A DNA stretch of 42,500 nucleotides. Source: Hirudo medicinalis (Eukaryota > Annelida > Clitellata > Hirudinida > Hirudinidae). Below, one piece after another: positions 10,755 through 21,089 of the stretch. Each line of letters begins with the position of its first letter. Position 1 is the stretch's first letter. The stretch lies in assembly GCA_011800805.1 (NCBI GenBank), contig MPNW01000486.1:22666-65165 (forward strand). Direction: 5' to 3'. A program made the position numbers and the translations under genes. The notes under the pieces are model-generated. The model was not told the origin of the DNA and made no database searches. It saw nothing but the letters and a program-made list of their open reading frames with translations.

Positions 10755-11618
10755 TTAAGCTTTGTCATCTTCTTCATTGCTCTTTCTTGTTGTCTTCGCC
10801 TTCCATAACGACGACCAATTCACTACCGATTGGAGCTCGATGGTTAAGACCCCGTCTTGGTAGACAGACGTGGTGACGCTGGCAGGGTCAATGGGGTCAG
10901 GACTAGGAAGTTGGTAAACCCTGGAAAACTCCTCGCTTCTCTCTTCGCCCTCAGGGTTAACGTGCTTCTTCTTGGCGTGAACCTGGACTTTGTTCCCGTC
11001 CGTCTTGACTTCCAAGGTTTGGGACTCGAACTCAGAGATGTTGAAGTTTAAAACGGCCGCCTTTCCGCCGTCTTTCTGGATGGTAAGATCTTCTGGTTTA
11101 AGGAAGACCGTTGGTTGAGCGTCGCTAACCAAGACCAGTTCTTGGAGTTGGAGATTGGGAGCATAATTGGCCAAGGCTGCCTTTATGCCTTCGATACCGA
11201 GAGCTTGCTGCTCTTGGGTAACTCCACTTGAAATGGAGGCAAGATGCTCGCTGTAGGTCTTGCCACACTGCTTGACGATGATGCTTCTTGAGGCAGACAT
11301 CGTAGCGGAGTTTGAAGAAGAGCTTTCGGTCTTGACTTCTCCTGTCGCCAAGGTAGTCGATGTTGTCGCTGTCGTCGACGTAGCCGCAGCGCTTTTCTTC
11401 TCCTGCTGCACGGTTTCTGCAGTGGTGCTATTTGATACCCCATCGCTACCCGTAACGGTCTTGGTGACCTTTTTGGTGGCTGAACTTCTGCTAGAGGAAC
11501 TGACCTTTTTTGTGTGTTTGACGGTCTTGACTGACGAGACCGTGGTAGTCGCAAGAGCAGACGGCTGGGCAGTTGCCACTTGTTGTTCTGTATTGGCTGT
11601 TTGCTGGACCTCAGACAT
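10755..11618 (-). CDS. Small heat shock protein (alpha-crystallin/HSP20 domain)
   Basis: A single uninterrupted coding exon gives 287 residues. Residues 1-110 are low-complexity Ser/Thr/Lys/Ala-rich. Residues 110-185 form a moderately conserved linker. An alpha-crystallin domain follows at about 188-263: NFNISEFESQTLEVKTDG as the beta3-beta4 core, EEFSRVYQLP as the beta6-beta7 signature, and QDGVLTIEL as the conserved strand near the domain end. The family forms ATP-independent holdase oligomers that keep unfolding proteins soluble in the cytosol. The C-terminal extension is short, basic then acidic, and lacks a clear I-x-I/V tail motif. The start at 11618 is the first Met of the frame. Overlapping frames of 199 and 121 codons are shadows produced by the biased N-terminal composition. 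The long N-terminal region is larger than in most HSP20 proteins. Confidence 0.9.
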   Translation of the reverse strand: MSEVQQTANTEQQVATAQPSALATTTVSSVKTVKHTKKVSSSSRSSATKKVTKTVTGSDGVSNSTTAETVQQEKKSAAATSTTATTSTTLATGEVKTESSSSNSATMSASRSIIVKQCGKTYSEHLASISSGVTQEQQALGIEGIKAALANYAPNLQLQELVLVSDAQPTVFLKPEDLTIQKDGGKAAVLNFNISEFESQTLEVKTDGNKVQVHAKKKHVNPEGEERSEEFSRVYQLPSPDPIDPASVTTSVYQDGVLTIELQSVVNWSSLWKAKTTRKSNEEDDKA

Positions 11619-11669
11619 TCTTTGAGATGTTGTTTTTTGCTGCAGGTTCGTTTGGGAAAGAGTTTCAGA
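11619..11669 (-). other. 5' untranslated part of the heat shock gene coding exon
   Basis: A strong acceptor on the minus strand (pyrimidine-rich TTTTTCTCTC, then AACAG) sits at 11670, 51 bases before the ATG. The coding exon therefore probably starts at 11669 and is joined to a separate leader exon upstream (see 13656-13684). Confidence 0.45.
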
Positions 11670-12202
11670 CTGTTTGGTATTTGAGAGAAAAATTGGTATG
11701 TAAGTATGTGCGTAAGAACTGTCAATGTTATTTCTTTGTTGTAATAGGCAATAGGAATGATGATTAACATGGAATAATACAAGAAAAAGAAAGCAATGTT
11801 TTATAAAAAAATTAATTTAAAAAATAAGAAAACTGCTTAAAAAGACTAACATTAATCACAACGAACCTCAGCAATAATCATAACAATAACAAAGTAAATA
11901 ATATCTTAGAAGCGAAAGTTTTTGGTTAAAAAAAACAAGACAATATTGCAGCATGAGATGCAACACGTTGCTTATCTTCTCCTGCAGACGAAGATTGTTA
12001 GCTTAGCAGTCTAAAAATTTCAGACATTCACATCTCAGACCGCAAAGACAATAAATTGTGAAAAAAATATTCTAAGCAAAGAGCCAAATATAATTATTAC
12101 ACTACAACATAAAAATATAATACAATTATAATACAACATAAAAAAAAGTTCAATTTGAGTATCGCCTTATTATTAACCTTAAAGACACTTAGACACTCAG
12201 AC

Positions 12203-12250
12203 ATTTATGTAGCGCCTTTTCCCGAGTAGCTAAACTAATTGAGCCGTATG
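12203..12250 (-). mobile_element. SINE tail fragment
   Basis: The plus-strand sequence CATTTATGTAGCGCC matches the ends of the SINE copies at 30.1 kb and 37.4 kb (CATTTAT(A/G)T(A)G(C/T)GC). The A and B boxes are not recognisable, so this is a partial or diverged copy. Confidence 0.35.
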
Positions 12251-12308
12251 GCCTTTGGAATGAGTTAAATTGAAAAATAAAAAATATGTAATGAATTTAA
12301 ATGCACAA

Positions 12309-12310
<2 letters not shown>

Positions 12311-12383
<73 letters not shown>
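12311..12383. repeat. Pure AAT microsatellite
   Basis: About 24 uninterrupted TAA/AAT units. Confidence 0.95.
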
Positions 12384-12870
12384 TGCTTAAAGCATAAAAA
12401 TGCTAGAATAACATAAACATGAGAATTGGCCCGATAACGCACGCAGGATAAAGTTAAACTAGGTCCAGACGAGTCAGCCAGCAGATAGAAAATCACTCAA
12501 TGCAACCACGATGCTGCAATGCTGTTGAGCCGTTAGTATTTCTGATGTATTTATTAAAAAAACATTTGAATTCCGCAAATTAAAATTACTGCAAATACTA
12601 TTATATTACATATATATGTATATATGTATATATATATATGTATATATTATATTTATAGAATTGAGTAGAGAATTTAAAATGAGTAGAAGCATTGTAATTA
12701 TGTGATTGTGAATAACCATTGCTAACTAAATATATTCATGTTTGAAAAGTAAGTTTGCAAAGCGATAATAAGTAACATTGTTACGGTAACATGTAATACA
12801 TTTTTAATACAAGAAGAAAAACTGGAATAATAAACTGGATTATTGACCTCGTCGTTAACATAATTTAAAC

Positions 12871-12991
12871 TTATTATTTATATTATTATTATTTATGTTG
12901 TTGTTGTTGCTGTTATTATTATTATTATTATTATTATTAATATTATTATTATTATTATCAATAATATTATTAGTATTATTATTATTATTAT

Positions 12992-13027
<36 letters not shown>
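12871..13027. repeat. ATT microsatellite
   Basis: About 155 bases of ATT with GTT and ATC interruptions. The poly-Asn minus-strand frame across it (12855-13073) is a repeat artefact. Confidence 0.9.
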
Positions 13028-13028
<1 letters not shown>

Positions 13029-13200
13029 GAAAATAGAAATGTCAAATTTATAAGATTCCATAGCCGGCGACACTTCTAAACTAAACCCACTGACATTTCA
13101 ACTTTTTTGTTTAATCATTACAAAATAATTACATCATAAAAATAAATATAAAAAGAAATTATAAATGCGGTAAATATTATTAATTATTATAAAAAAATGA

Positions 13201-13243
13201 TATTATTATTATTATTATTATTTTATTATTATTATTATTATTC
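13201..13243. repeat. ATT microsatellite
   Basis: ATT units with one extra T in the middle. Confidence 0.85.
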
Positions 13244-13655
13244 CACAAATTCATTCTAGTCTCTGTATGTACTTCATAACAATATAAACCTAGGTCGCCT
13301 GCCCAAACACCAGGCACCTGTCTCAATTCCTCAAAGGCATTGTTAATTATGACACAATTTATAGCCCTAATTAGCGCCTAACCATGTTTGAAAACATAAT
13401 TCTGATAACACGACATAATTTCTAGCTATAATTAATATGCTATTATTTATTATTAATTATATTAATATAATATTTTCCACGAATGAAAAGGAAGTAATCT
13501 CTAGCATTCTGTACTTCAAAAATTCACAACATTTATAAAGTGGTTAGAACCATACTCAAAATGCAAACAAATAAATAAATATGTTAGCCTACTTAATACA
13601 TAATTATAATCCAACAATAATTACAATCATAATTATCCCAAATAAAAAGACAAAC

Positions 13656-13684
13656 CTGTTCAGATAACTTTATCTTGCTCCTCT
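13656..13684 (-). promoter_or_regulatory. Predicted leader exon of the small heat shock gene
   Basis: On the minus strand, a TATAAATA box (13715-13708) is followed 30 bases later by a likely start site near 13684. A splice donor (GAACAG followed by GTTTGT) lies at 13656/13655. The matching acceptor is at 11670, just before the heat shock start codon. The result is a 29-nt leader exon and a 2-kb leader intron. Inference from signal spacing only. Confidence 0.4.
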
Positions 13685-13707
13685 GGCTTATACCGGTTAG
13701 CCGATCC

Positions 13708-13715
13708 TATTTATA
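13708..13715 (-). promoter_or_regulatory. TATA box (TATAAATA) on the minus strand
   Basis: A perfect TATAAATA lies in an otherwise mixed-composition stretch (the flanks are not AT-rich), with a splice donor 52 bases downstream. It is the best core-promoter candidate for the heat shock gene that ends at 10755. Confidence 0.4.
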
Positions 13716-13797
13716 CCCTGCAACTGATTCATGGTCACATTCATTTGGAGAAAATTTCGTGATAAAGGATGGTGAGAGGATTTCTTTTAGGTCGAAA

Positions 13798-13810
13798 GAA
13801 CATTCTGGAT
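13798..13810. promoter_or_regulatory. Candidate heat shock element
   Basis: GAAcaTTCtgGAt matches the nGAAnnTTCnnGAAn heat shock factor site except for the last base. It sits about 85 bases upstream of the minus-strand TATA box, a usual distance for heat shock promoters. A short site like this can occur by chance. Confidence 0.35.
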
Positions 13811-14037
13811 GTTATGTTATTCCTGGAAATAATTTCTTTAAAATATAAAAAAATTCTTCTTTTAAATTTCGATGCGAAATATTTTTGGCTCACCAAAATG
13901 GCAGATATTGTTTTTGTAGTCAGTAATGTTAATCACGCTGTTGATATTGATATTTTGTTTGTGCACTTTGTCTTTGTTAATAACGCTTTTAGTGACATGA
14001 TGATTTTGTTAAATATGAATTTATACGATATTTTAAT

Positions 14038-14055
14038 AATAAAAATAAAAAAAAA

Positions 14056-14096
<41 letters not shown>

Positions 14097-14161
14097 CAAC
14101 AACGGCAACAACAACAATAACTATAATAAAAATAATAACAACAATAATAATAATAATAATT
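14038..14161. repeat. AAT/AAC microsatellite
   Basis: A-rich start followed by about 110 bases of AAT and AAC triplets. Confidence 0.9.
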
Positions 14162-14267
14162 TAAGTAGCGCTGTTATATTCAAAATGCTAATTTAATAAA
14201 ATCACCTAAGGAATGCCAACAATTGTATGACGACAGTAGTGGAATTTTGCATCACCACCGTATTCCT

Positions 14268-14320
14268 CGTCATCGTCTTCGTCATCATCGTCATCATCGT
14301 CATCATCGCTATCATCGCTA
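14268..14320. repeat. CATCGT/ATC microsatellite
   Basis: Imperfect ATC/GTC triplets; open frames through it are repeat artefacts. Confidence 0.75.
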
Positions 14321-14492
14321 GCTATCCACCCACTCATATCTTCATCCATCAACCTGTTCCTCTAATCAAAAGCATTCCTTTGCCGATCCTTGGAACAGAC
14401 TGTAGGATGAAAAGAAGGTTCTAGGATGAGTGTGTTTGTGAACGTGTTCGCAAGTTCGTTTCATATTGTTTTACGATGCTAACTGCACGACG

Positions 14493-14573
14493 TGATGATT
14501 ATGATGATGATGGTGATGATGATGACGACGAGGATGATGATGATGATGCTGATGATGATGATGATGATGATGC

Positions 14574-14605
<32 letters not shown>

Positions 14606-14628
14606 GCGACGACGTCGACGACGATGAC

Positions 14629-14720
<92 letters not shown>

Positions 14721-14788
14721 CGATGATGATGATGATGACGATGATGACGATGACGACGATGACGACGACGATGATGATGATGATGATC
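14493..14788. repeat. Long GAT/GAC microsatellite (about 300 bp)
   Basis: The tract is about 99 triplets long, mostly GAT with GAC, GCT and GGT variants. It is open in several frames on both strands, giving poly-Asp, poly-Met and poly-Ile, none of which shows a gene context. The aspartate frame extends from 14476 to 15015 only because the tract lacks stops. Confidence 0.95.
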
Positions 14789-15113
14789 ATGCTTTTAGCT
14801 TTTATTTTGAGAGTCAAGAAAATAATAAAAATGTAATCATTCTCTTTTATCTCTGCTCTCTTTCAGCATGGCTACTGAAATCTTCGGAGAATTTAAAAAT
14901 TGAATTTAAGGGTAAAAAAAAAAAACAAAAAACAAAACAGTTAAAATGCTTAATCTTGAATAGGAAGATAATTGAGAATAAATCATGTCAATTGACATCA
15001 GTTGAAGACTCTTAATCAACTGGATTTACTTGTAATTATTAATTGATTCTGGTCGAAAAATTAATAAGTTCATGGTTTAAAATTCGAACATGGGTTGATG
15101 GAATAAAGATGGC

Positions 15114-15238
15114 TGGATGGATGGATGGATGGATGGAGGGGGTGGATGGATGGATGGATGGAGTGGTGGATGGATAGATGGATGGATGATGGATGGATGG
15201 ATGGATGAATGGATGGATGGATGGATGGATGGATGGAT
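15114..15238. repeat. GGAT tetranucleotide satellite
   Basis: About 125 bases of GGAT with a few GGAGG, GTGG and GAAT variants. Its frames read as Met-Asp-Gly-Trp on one strand and Ser-Ile-His-Pro on the other, typical of the repeat and not of a gene. Confidence 0.95.
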
Positions 15239-15379
15239 TCATCGCAATAAAATGAAATCAGAATCAGAAATATTTCTCTGTTTAAGTAATATAAACTCGT
15301 TTTAATTATCATATTATACGAAGTATAACGATATTGAATTTAAAAATCACATCGTAATCAATAAATGCAACGTATTCTC

Positions 15380-15760
15380 CATTTCAACTACAACCCGACC
15401 GCTAACGTCCTCCAACACATCCGTCACCCCTCCATACCCCCCTGAACACCAGCCCAGTATCCATCCGACCGACCGACAACATCACTACCCTCCCCTAGAA
15501 TAACACCGAGAATTTATACCCTCAGCAGCAGCAGGTAATGGGGACGTAGTGGGGTATAATTCTCCACCCTGTTTTTTAATTGGCCCGTAAATTTTATGCT
15601 CCCTTTTTTTTATTGGCTAAAATCTCCTCCAAGCTCCTCAGAATGGCATCCGGTTTGGTCTACTGGAGGCATAATTATCCCCGAAATTATGATTTTATTA
15701 TGGCATAATTATTGTTTCGACGTTTCGTGCACGTGTTTTCCATCGCACGTGCAATTGTGT
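15380..15760. other. GC-richer island with two CACGTG E-boxes, no ORF
   Basis: This block is clearly richer in C and G than its surroundings and lacks a credible coding frame. It carries CACGTG at 15730-15735 and again at 15746-15751. It could be a regulatory element or a promoter of an unseen noncoding transcript. Confidence 0.3.
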
Positions 15761-17586
15761 ATTGTTTATATTGTTGTTTATGGTTCTCCAGTTATGTATC
15801 AAAAGATGATGATGGTGATGATGATGACGATGGAACAGTGGTGCTTTGACACTTTAATGCAGGATTGAAGGTTTTACGAGCGATATTCGTTTGGATAATC
15901 AGGATGTATCGATCAATTCGATCGTTGCGATGTTTTCGTTCGTTCGAGAAAGTCGTCTGCCCGTTCTGTCGAGGTTTTTGAAATTGTTTGACGGTCGGTT
16001 TGGTCGTTTTCAGTGTTTTGTTTTTTTGTCAAACCATCTTGTCACCAACAAGTCTGAAAGAAATAATGACTTGCGATTAAAACTGTCAGGCAAAGGCAAC
16101 ATTGAATAATTGTGATGCAAAAAAAAAAACAAATTTGAGAATTGACACGAAAATATATTTTAACACTAATAGCTAAGATTATTTCATGCTTTCATGGCTC
16201 ATGCCTGTTTCGAAAAAGCCTTCTCCAGCCTCATTAAGAAATCATTTTGCATGGCGGCTCGATCGTACATTTCTCAAGAAACGTGTGACTGCAAAGTTCA
16301 CGTATAAATTGAAAAGTAATTTAATGCTGTAGTAGAAATTATCATTTTAGCCATCACGTGATTCCAATCCTCAGACAATGATTTAGAAAAAATTTCATCT
16401 CGATTTCTATTAAAGGATCCTTTTTGACGACATAGTTCAATGATAGCGATACCTTTTGTTAAGTGATACCTGTACTCTCATCATTTTTGAAATAACCTGA
16501 TCAATGTTCTTTCAGTTAAGTTTCCGATAAGTTAACTTAAGTTACTGATACCATCAAATTAATCCTTAACAAAATCTCTTATCTAAAAATAACATAAACG
16601 GAAATTTGTAAAATACAATCGTCATATGTGGGCACCCGATACGAACCTCCACAAAAATATAAGCTACGTCCCACCTAAAAAGTCCAACAAAACAAAGTAT
16701 AGAAAACAAGATCCATTTTGAAAATGTCATTTTTGTTAAAAATTATTTTTATTAATGCTAATTAATATTACAAATTTTTTAGAATATTAATTAATGAATA
16801 GTTTTATCAACGTATAATTTAAGAACGCAGGTAGGTTTTCAATTTGTTTTAAGTGGTTGTTTTAAGCAGACGACTCGAACATCTTTTAAGTCATTAATAG
16901 TGACGGGCCTACGAAGGTACAATACAGTTTTAAATTTCTGTTAAACTTTTTAGCTGCATCGAAACTGCCGCTTTCTCCCGCATTGTTGGCTTATATTACA
17001 TTATATTATGTTAAGAACTCAGTTCTGTTGTAAATGTTTAGGCGCTGTTATACTTATCGTCATTATAGATATGCCGCTAATGCAGTTCCAGATGAGAACA
17101 ATAATATTTGTAACTGAATTACAGGAACATAAATACTTTTTAGATGCTTTCAGCCTCCTTTAATTTTCTAAGATGATTTATAAGCCAAGAAAAAATATCA
17201 AGGTTAATTATCACACATGAATAAGTTTAATCAATCAAGAACTACAGATAATGCTTCCTCCACCTGGTCGACATCCTCATTTCCTTTACGGAAAATAAGA
17301 TGTTTAACTGATACAATTAACCTCACTGAAGAAAATAAAACTTTTCAAAGCTGTATTAACTATCTGGAGAGCATTCATCACAATGTTGAGAAGCAGTTTC
17401 CAACAATCTTCAAAAGCAATACCAAAAGAGGTTGTTCTAATTTAATCTTGCAAAAATAGTTGCTGAGACTTCTACAAGCTGTTTTGGTTACTGGAATGTT
17501 AATGGGAATGATTATGTTCACAGATATACAAATATAACTCCCAAACATAAACTCATGAATTGCACACTTTAGGCAGCTTTCCACAT
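15761..17586. other. Intergenic spacer, no gene
   Basis: Open frames of 60-90 codons occur on both strands but show no family features or exon borders. The right edge probably contains the 3' untranslated region of the TRIM-type gene, with an ATTAAA variant signal at 17441-17446 on the minus strand. Confidence 0.5.
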
Positions 17587-19591
17587 TTACAGTTCAAAAG
17601 TTAGCAGTGCACTAGAGTTGGTTAAAGCTCTTAAGACATCTTTTTCTTCATCGTAACAAATTTTGCGCAAATGTTTTTCAACGTCCAGAGACGACTTTAA
17701 ATTAAGATGCCGATCAAAAACATAGAGTTTTCCAGTCACAATATCACAAGCATAAATGCATTCATGATTATCTTTCGTCAAACGGCATACTTTACCAATT
17801 GCATGACGTTCGGGAAGAGATGAACGTGTTACGAGTTTGTGACCATGATCGTCGATGACACAAATTTCTCCAAGAGAACAAACCACGTAACTTGTTTTAT
17901 CGAAATGCAATGCATCGAAAATTTCAAATGACAAATTAATTACTTTCAAGACACCTCCATCAGTAGATAAAATCAGTATTTCATTAGCTAGAGCAACAAG
18001 AATATTGACACCCATGGACTTTGACATTCTTACCAAGCTTCCTTCTCTTAGTGGTGGGTGCTTAAAGATTTGCAATGGCTCACTATTTTCTATGTCAATG
18101 AGAAATTTCAAAATGTAGTAAGACAAGTCTTCATAAATACCCGAAACGAACAACATGTCGTCAATTGCCAATAAGTCATCGACTTCAAAAAACCACTCAT
18201 CAAACCAAGTATTCTGAACAATTTTTCCATTTCTGACTTGAGAAATTAATTTAGAATGTAAACTATTATCCTTGTCCGTGAAGTCATTCGTTCCATAAAA
18301 AAATGTAACATCCTTATATAAAGCAAACGACTGAATGTTGCCATCAAGTGAGTCCCTTTCAACCAGCATAACATTTGCTGCTAAAAACAAATGTACTTTG
18401 ACAAAGTGGAAGCCAGTGATTAAATTTGCTTACTTAAACTGGTATTTAGCCTAGCTTAATGAATTGCTTTTCTGCATGTGACAGTATGGGCTGTCGTGTG
18501 TCCTGTTCTCAACCCAGAGAGAGCCCTCGAGTAGAACATTTAAAAAGTGTCTTTGCACCCTATTTGGATACTTGAGGTAATCACAAACCTTTTCCAACAT
18601 TTCCAAAAATCTTTTGGAAATTTTCCAGATCTTCTTCAGCATAAAAATAAAATGAAATATTAAAATCTTCTGAATATATTGGAAAGTTTTTACATATGTC
18701 CATTGTCTGAGGCAGTGCTTCGGGCTCATTTTCATAATTAACATTGTTTAGTTGCTCCTTCAAAGTTTCAATCTCTGCTTTTAAATTCATTTCCAAAATT
18801 CTAAGTTCCTCCATAATGCCATCAGCTTCTTTTTGATGTTGTTTTAATTCTTCATCAACATTTTTCATTAAATCCACTACAATTGAATCAACAATCTTCT
18901 TCAGATATTCACCTCTTTGTTGGATGTTTTTTTTCACGTTTGAGGCTTTGAATTCATTATTGTATAATTTGTCTTTGGAACTTGTGAGATTTGAAAGAAC
19001 ATTTTCAAGTATTTCTCCTTTTATATCTAGATTCAGCTCCAAATTGTCTTTAATGTATTTCAACCATTCTGATATATGCTCTATTTCATGACTTCTGTGT
19101 TTCAATATAAAGCAATGCCCACATAAAAGAACCTTGCAGTTTCTACAGAATAAAGTTTCCATCTCTGAATGTTCTTTGCATGTTGAGTAATTGTTATTCT
19201 TAATTTTGTCCTTCGTCAATGTTGGTGGTTCCAACCTATGGCAACTTGCGATTGGAATTCTATCAGGATGTTCAAAATAATAAGTCGAACAATAATTAAG
19301 AGAACAGTCAAAACAAAAGTTGATGGCTTGGTTCTTTTTGCAGCTGTCACAAGTCACATACTTTTGCTTAACGTTGCCAAGTTGTTCAATGAATTCATTT
19401 TTCTTCAAATCTTTCAACCCACCTTGTGGAATTATAAATTCAATCTTGCACTTTGGACATTTTGGTGATTTCTTCGAAAATGCTGATGACTCCAAACATT
19501 TCAGGCAAAAACTGTCAGAACAAGGAAGTATTCTTGGATCAATCACACATTTCATGCATAGTTTGCAGATCCCAACATTGGCAGGCTCCAT
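17587..19591 (-). CDS. TRIM-type RING/B-box/coiled-coil protein with C-terminal propeller-like region
   Basis: Two coding exons, 19591-18589 and 18380-17587, join across a 208-nt phase-1 intron (donor AAAAG/GTTTGT, acceptor TTTTTAG) to give 598 residues. A RING finger lies at residues 9-48: C9-x2-C12, C24-x-D26-x2-C29-x2-C32, C45-x2-C48. The usual His is Asp. Two B-box-like zinc motifs follow (about 80-120 and 137-175, the second ending CGHCFILKHRSHEIEH). A Lys/Glu-rich coiled coil lies at about 180-290. Exon 2 encodes about 260 residues of alternating hydrophobic strands with NHL/WD-like character (SLGEICVIDDHG, YVFDRHLNLKSSL), consistent with a beta-propeller as in TRIM2/3/56-type proteins. 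The likely role is an E3 ubiquitin ligase; its substrate is unknown. A pyrimidine-rich acceptor just upstream of the ATG suggests a leader intron. Confidence 0.82.
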
Positions 19592-19609
19592 GGTCTTCTA
19601 TGACAGGTG

Positions 19610-21035
19610 GAAGAGAAAGAGAAACATTGGGGTTTCCAATGGCGTTACATTATGCACTGAATTTTGAGCAATTATTCCGTTAAAAAAAAACTGGCAAAAT
19701 TAAAGAAAATGTTTCATCAAAATGTAATTTTAATTATTTCTCATTGGAACCTTGATTTTATTAATTTACACAAATTTAAATAATTTATGCATATGTTCTG
19801 CAAACAGACGTTTCTACAATGGCAAAGGTTAGTCTTCATTGTCTTTAACAAGCACTTCTAGATAGAACTCTTGAGAAGCAGCTCAGCCAATCAGGAAGCA
19901 TATGAATATTGATGAGACAAATGAACTAAAATCTAACTAAATTTTCACATAAGTAACTCACGTAAACACTCAAAAAAAAAAAATAAATAAATATAAATAT
20001 GTATAAATATATATAAATATAAATATGCATCCAATATAATAGTCTACATTCTTCGATCATATTTAATTATAGGAACTTTGAGATGGTCTCTCGATCGTTT
20101 GCTCTGTTTACATTAGCAATTGTACGCATAGGCCTCTAGCTATCCCCAGCCTCTGCTTGGAGCAACCTGTCTGTAAAAGAAAAGGAAAGACAAATAATGA
20201 AACTTCCTTAGAAACAAATTTTAAGTGCACTAGTGCCTGAAAACCATTGTTAACCTTAGGGAGTCAGGATCCATGAGTCAGTGGCAATTTAAAACTAAAG
20301 GTTGCCCCAAGTTTTGACCATTACCGAACCTTTCTTTACCTTAGCTGATCCTCTAAATGTTTATTTTTTCGTTCGTTTATCCTCTTATTAAGTAGAGAGT
20401 ATGCGTTCATGGTAGTGATTTTTATTTTTAATTCACGGTGCTGTTGTAATACGAAAAATAAACAAATAGATGAGGTGCTCATTTCTCAGTTTTATGATGC
20501 ACGAAGCCTGCGGAAAGTTACAAAACACAAACCAATCGATTAACATATTTAGAAATTGAAAATATAGCTGATTTATTAAAACAAAGTGATCCAAAATATG
20601 ATAAATATTCAGTTGCTTCCTTGCTGCTTCTCAAAGTGCTTTTAAGTCTTTAAGAAGTTTACTTTTGTGAGTTGCATGAAGTTTGCAGACACTGAAATTT
20701 AATAACTCTTAGGAATTTAATATTACAATGTTTAGAAATTATTTCAAATGCAATCTTAAAAATGTCTCTTTAACATATCGTAATATTGTCTGCTGTCGAA
20801 ATACAAGCCCTAATCATCTAGTCATGAAACGAAAGTTAAATAAGCAAAAAAGTTACAAAACAGTTATTTACAGTTTGAAAAGTTATGAAAACAGTGTGTT
20901 TATAAAAACAACGTTTTGAAAATATCTCAGAATCAGGTCGATGAAATAGGTAGATCAGTGGAGGTTCACCAAAATCATTGCGACTTAAAATTCATATATT
21001 GCCGTTTTAAAAGTCTTGCATGCATTTTATCAAAA
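19610..21035. other. Intergenic spacer, no gene
   Basis: No coding segment is recognisable. Part of the left end is probably a leader intron or promoter of the TRIM-type gene. Confidence 0.5.
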
Positions 21036-21038
21036 CAA

Positions 21039-21044
21039 TTTATT
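21039..21044 (-). promoter_or_regulatory. Polyadenylation signal AATAAA of the 162-residue ORF
   Basis: TTTATT on the plus strand reads AATAAA, 46 bases beyond the stop codon of the minus-strand gene. This close spacing supports that gene being transcribed. Confidence 0.5.
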
Positions 21045-21089
21045 AAAAAAAAACAAACACTTTAAAACAGCATAGTTCTCAAACTATCA

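Larger units (their letters stand above)
11780..12870. other. Spacer or leader intron with AAT and AT repeats
   Basis: No gene seen. If the promoter near 13.7 kb belongs to the heat shock gene, this region is part of a 2-kb leader intron. It contains the AAT tract at 12311-12383, an AT dinucleotide run at about 12600-12655, and a short SINE tail near 12203. Confidence 0.5.

Noticed and set aside
11183..11782. 199-codon minus-strand frame overlapping the heat shock gene
   Set aside because: It is a shifted frame of the low-complexity N-terminal region of the HSP20 gene and has no domain.
13769..14164. 131-codon plus-strand frame ending in poly-Ile/Thr
   Set aside because: Its second half is an AAT/AAC microsatellite and the first half is hydrophobic AT-rich sequence without recognisable features.
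14476..15015. 179-codon poly-aspartate open frame
   Set aside because: It is the GAT microsatellite read in one frame; other frames and the opposite strand are equally open and no gene context exists.
16600..16670. tRNA-like B box on the minus strand (GGTTCGTATC)
   Set aside because: No A box at the right spacing and no pairing of the ends, so no tRNA gene.
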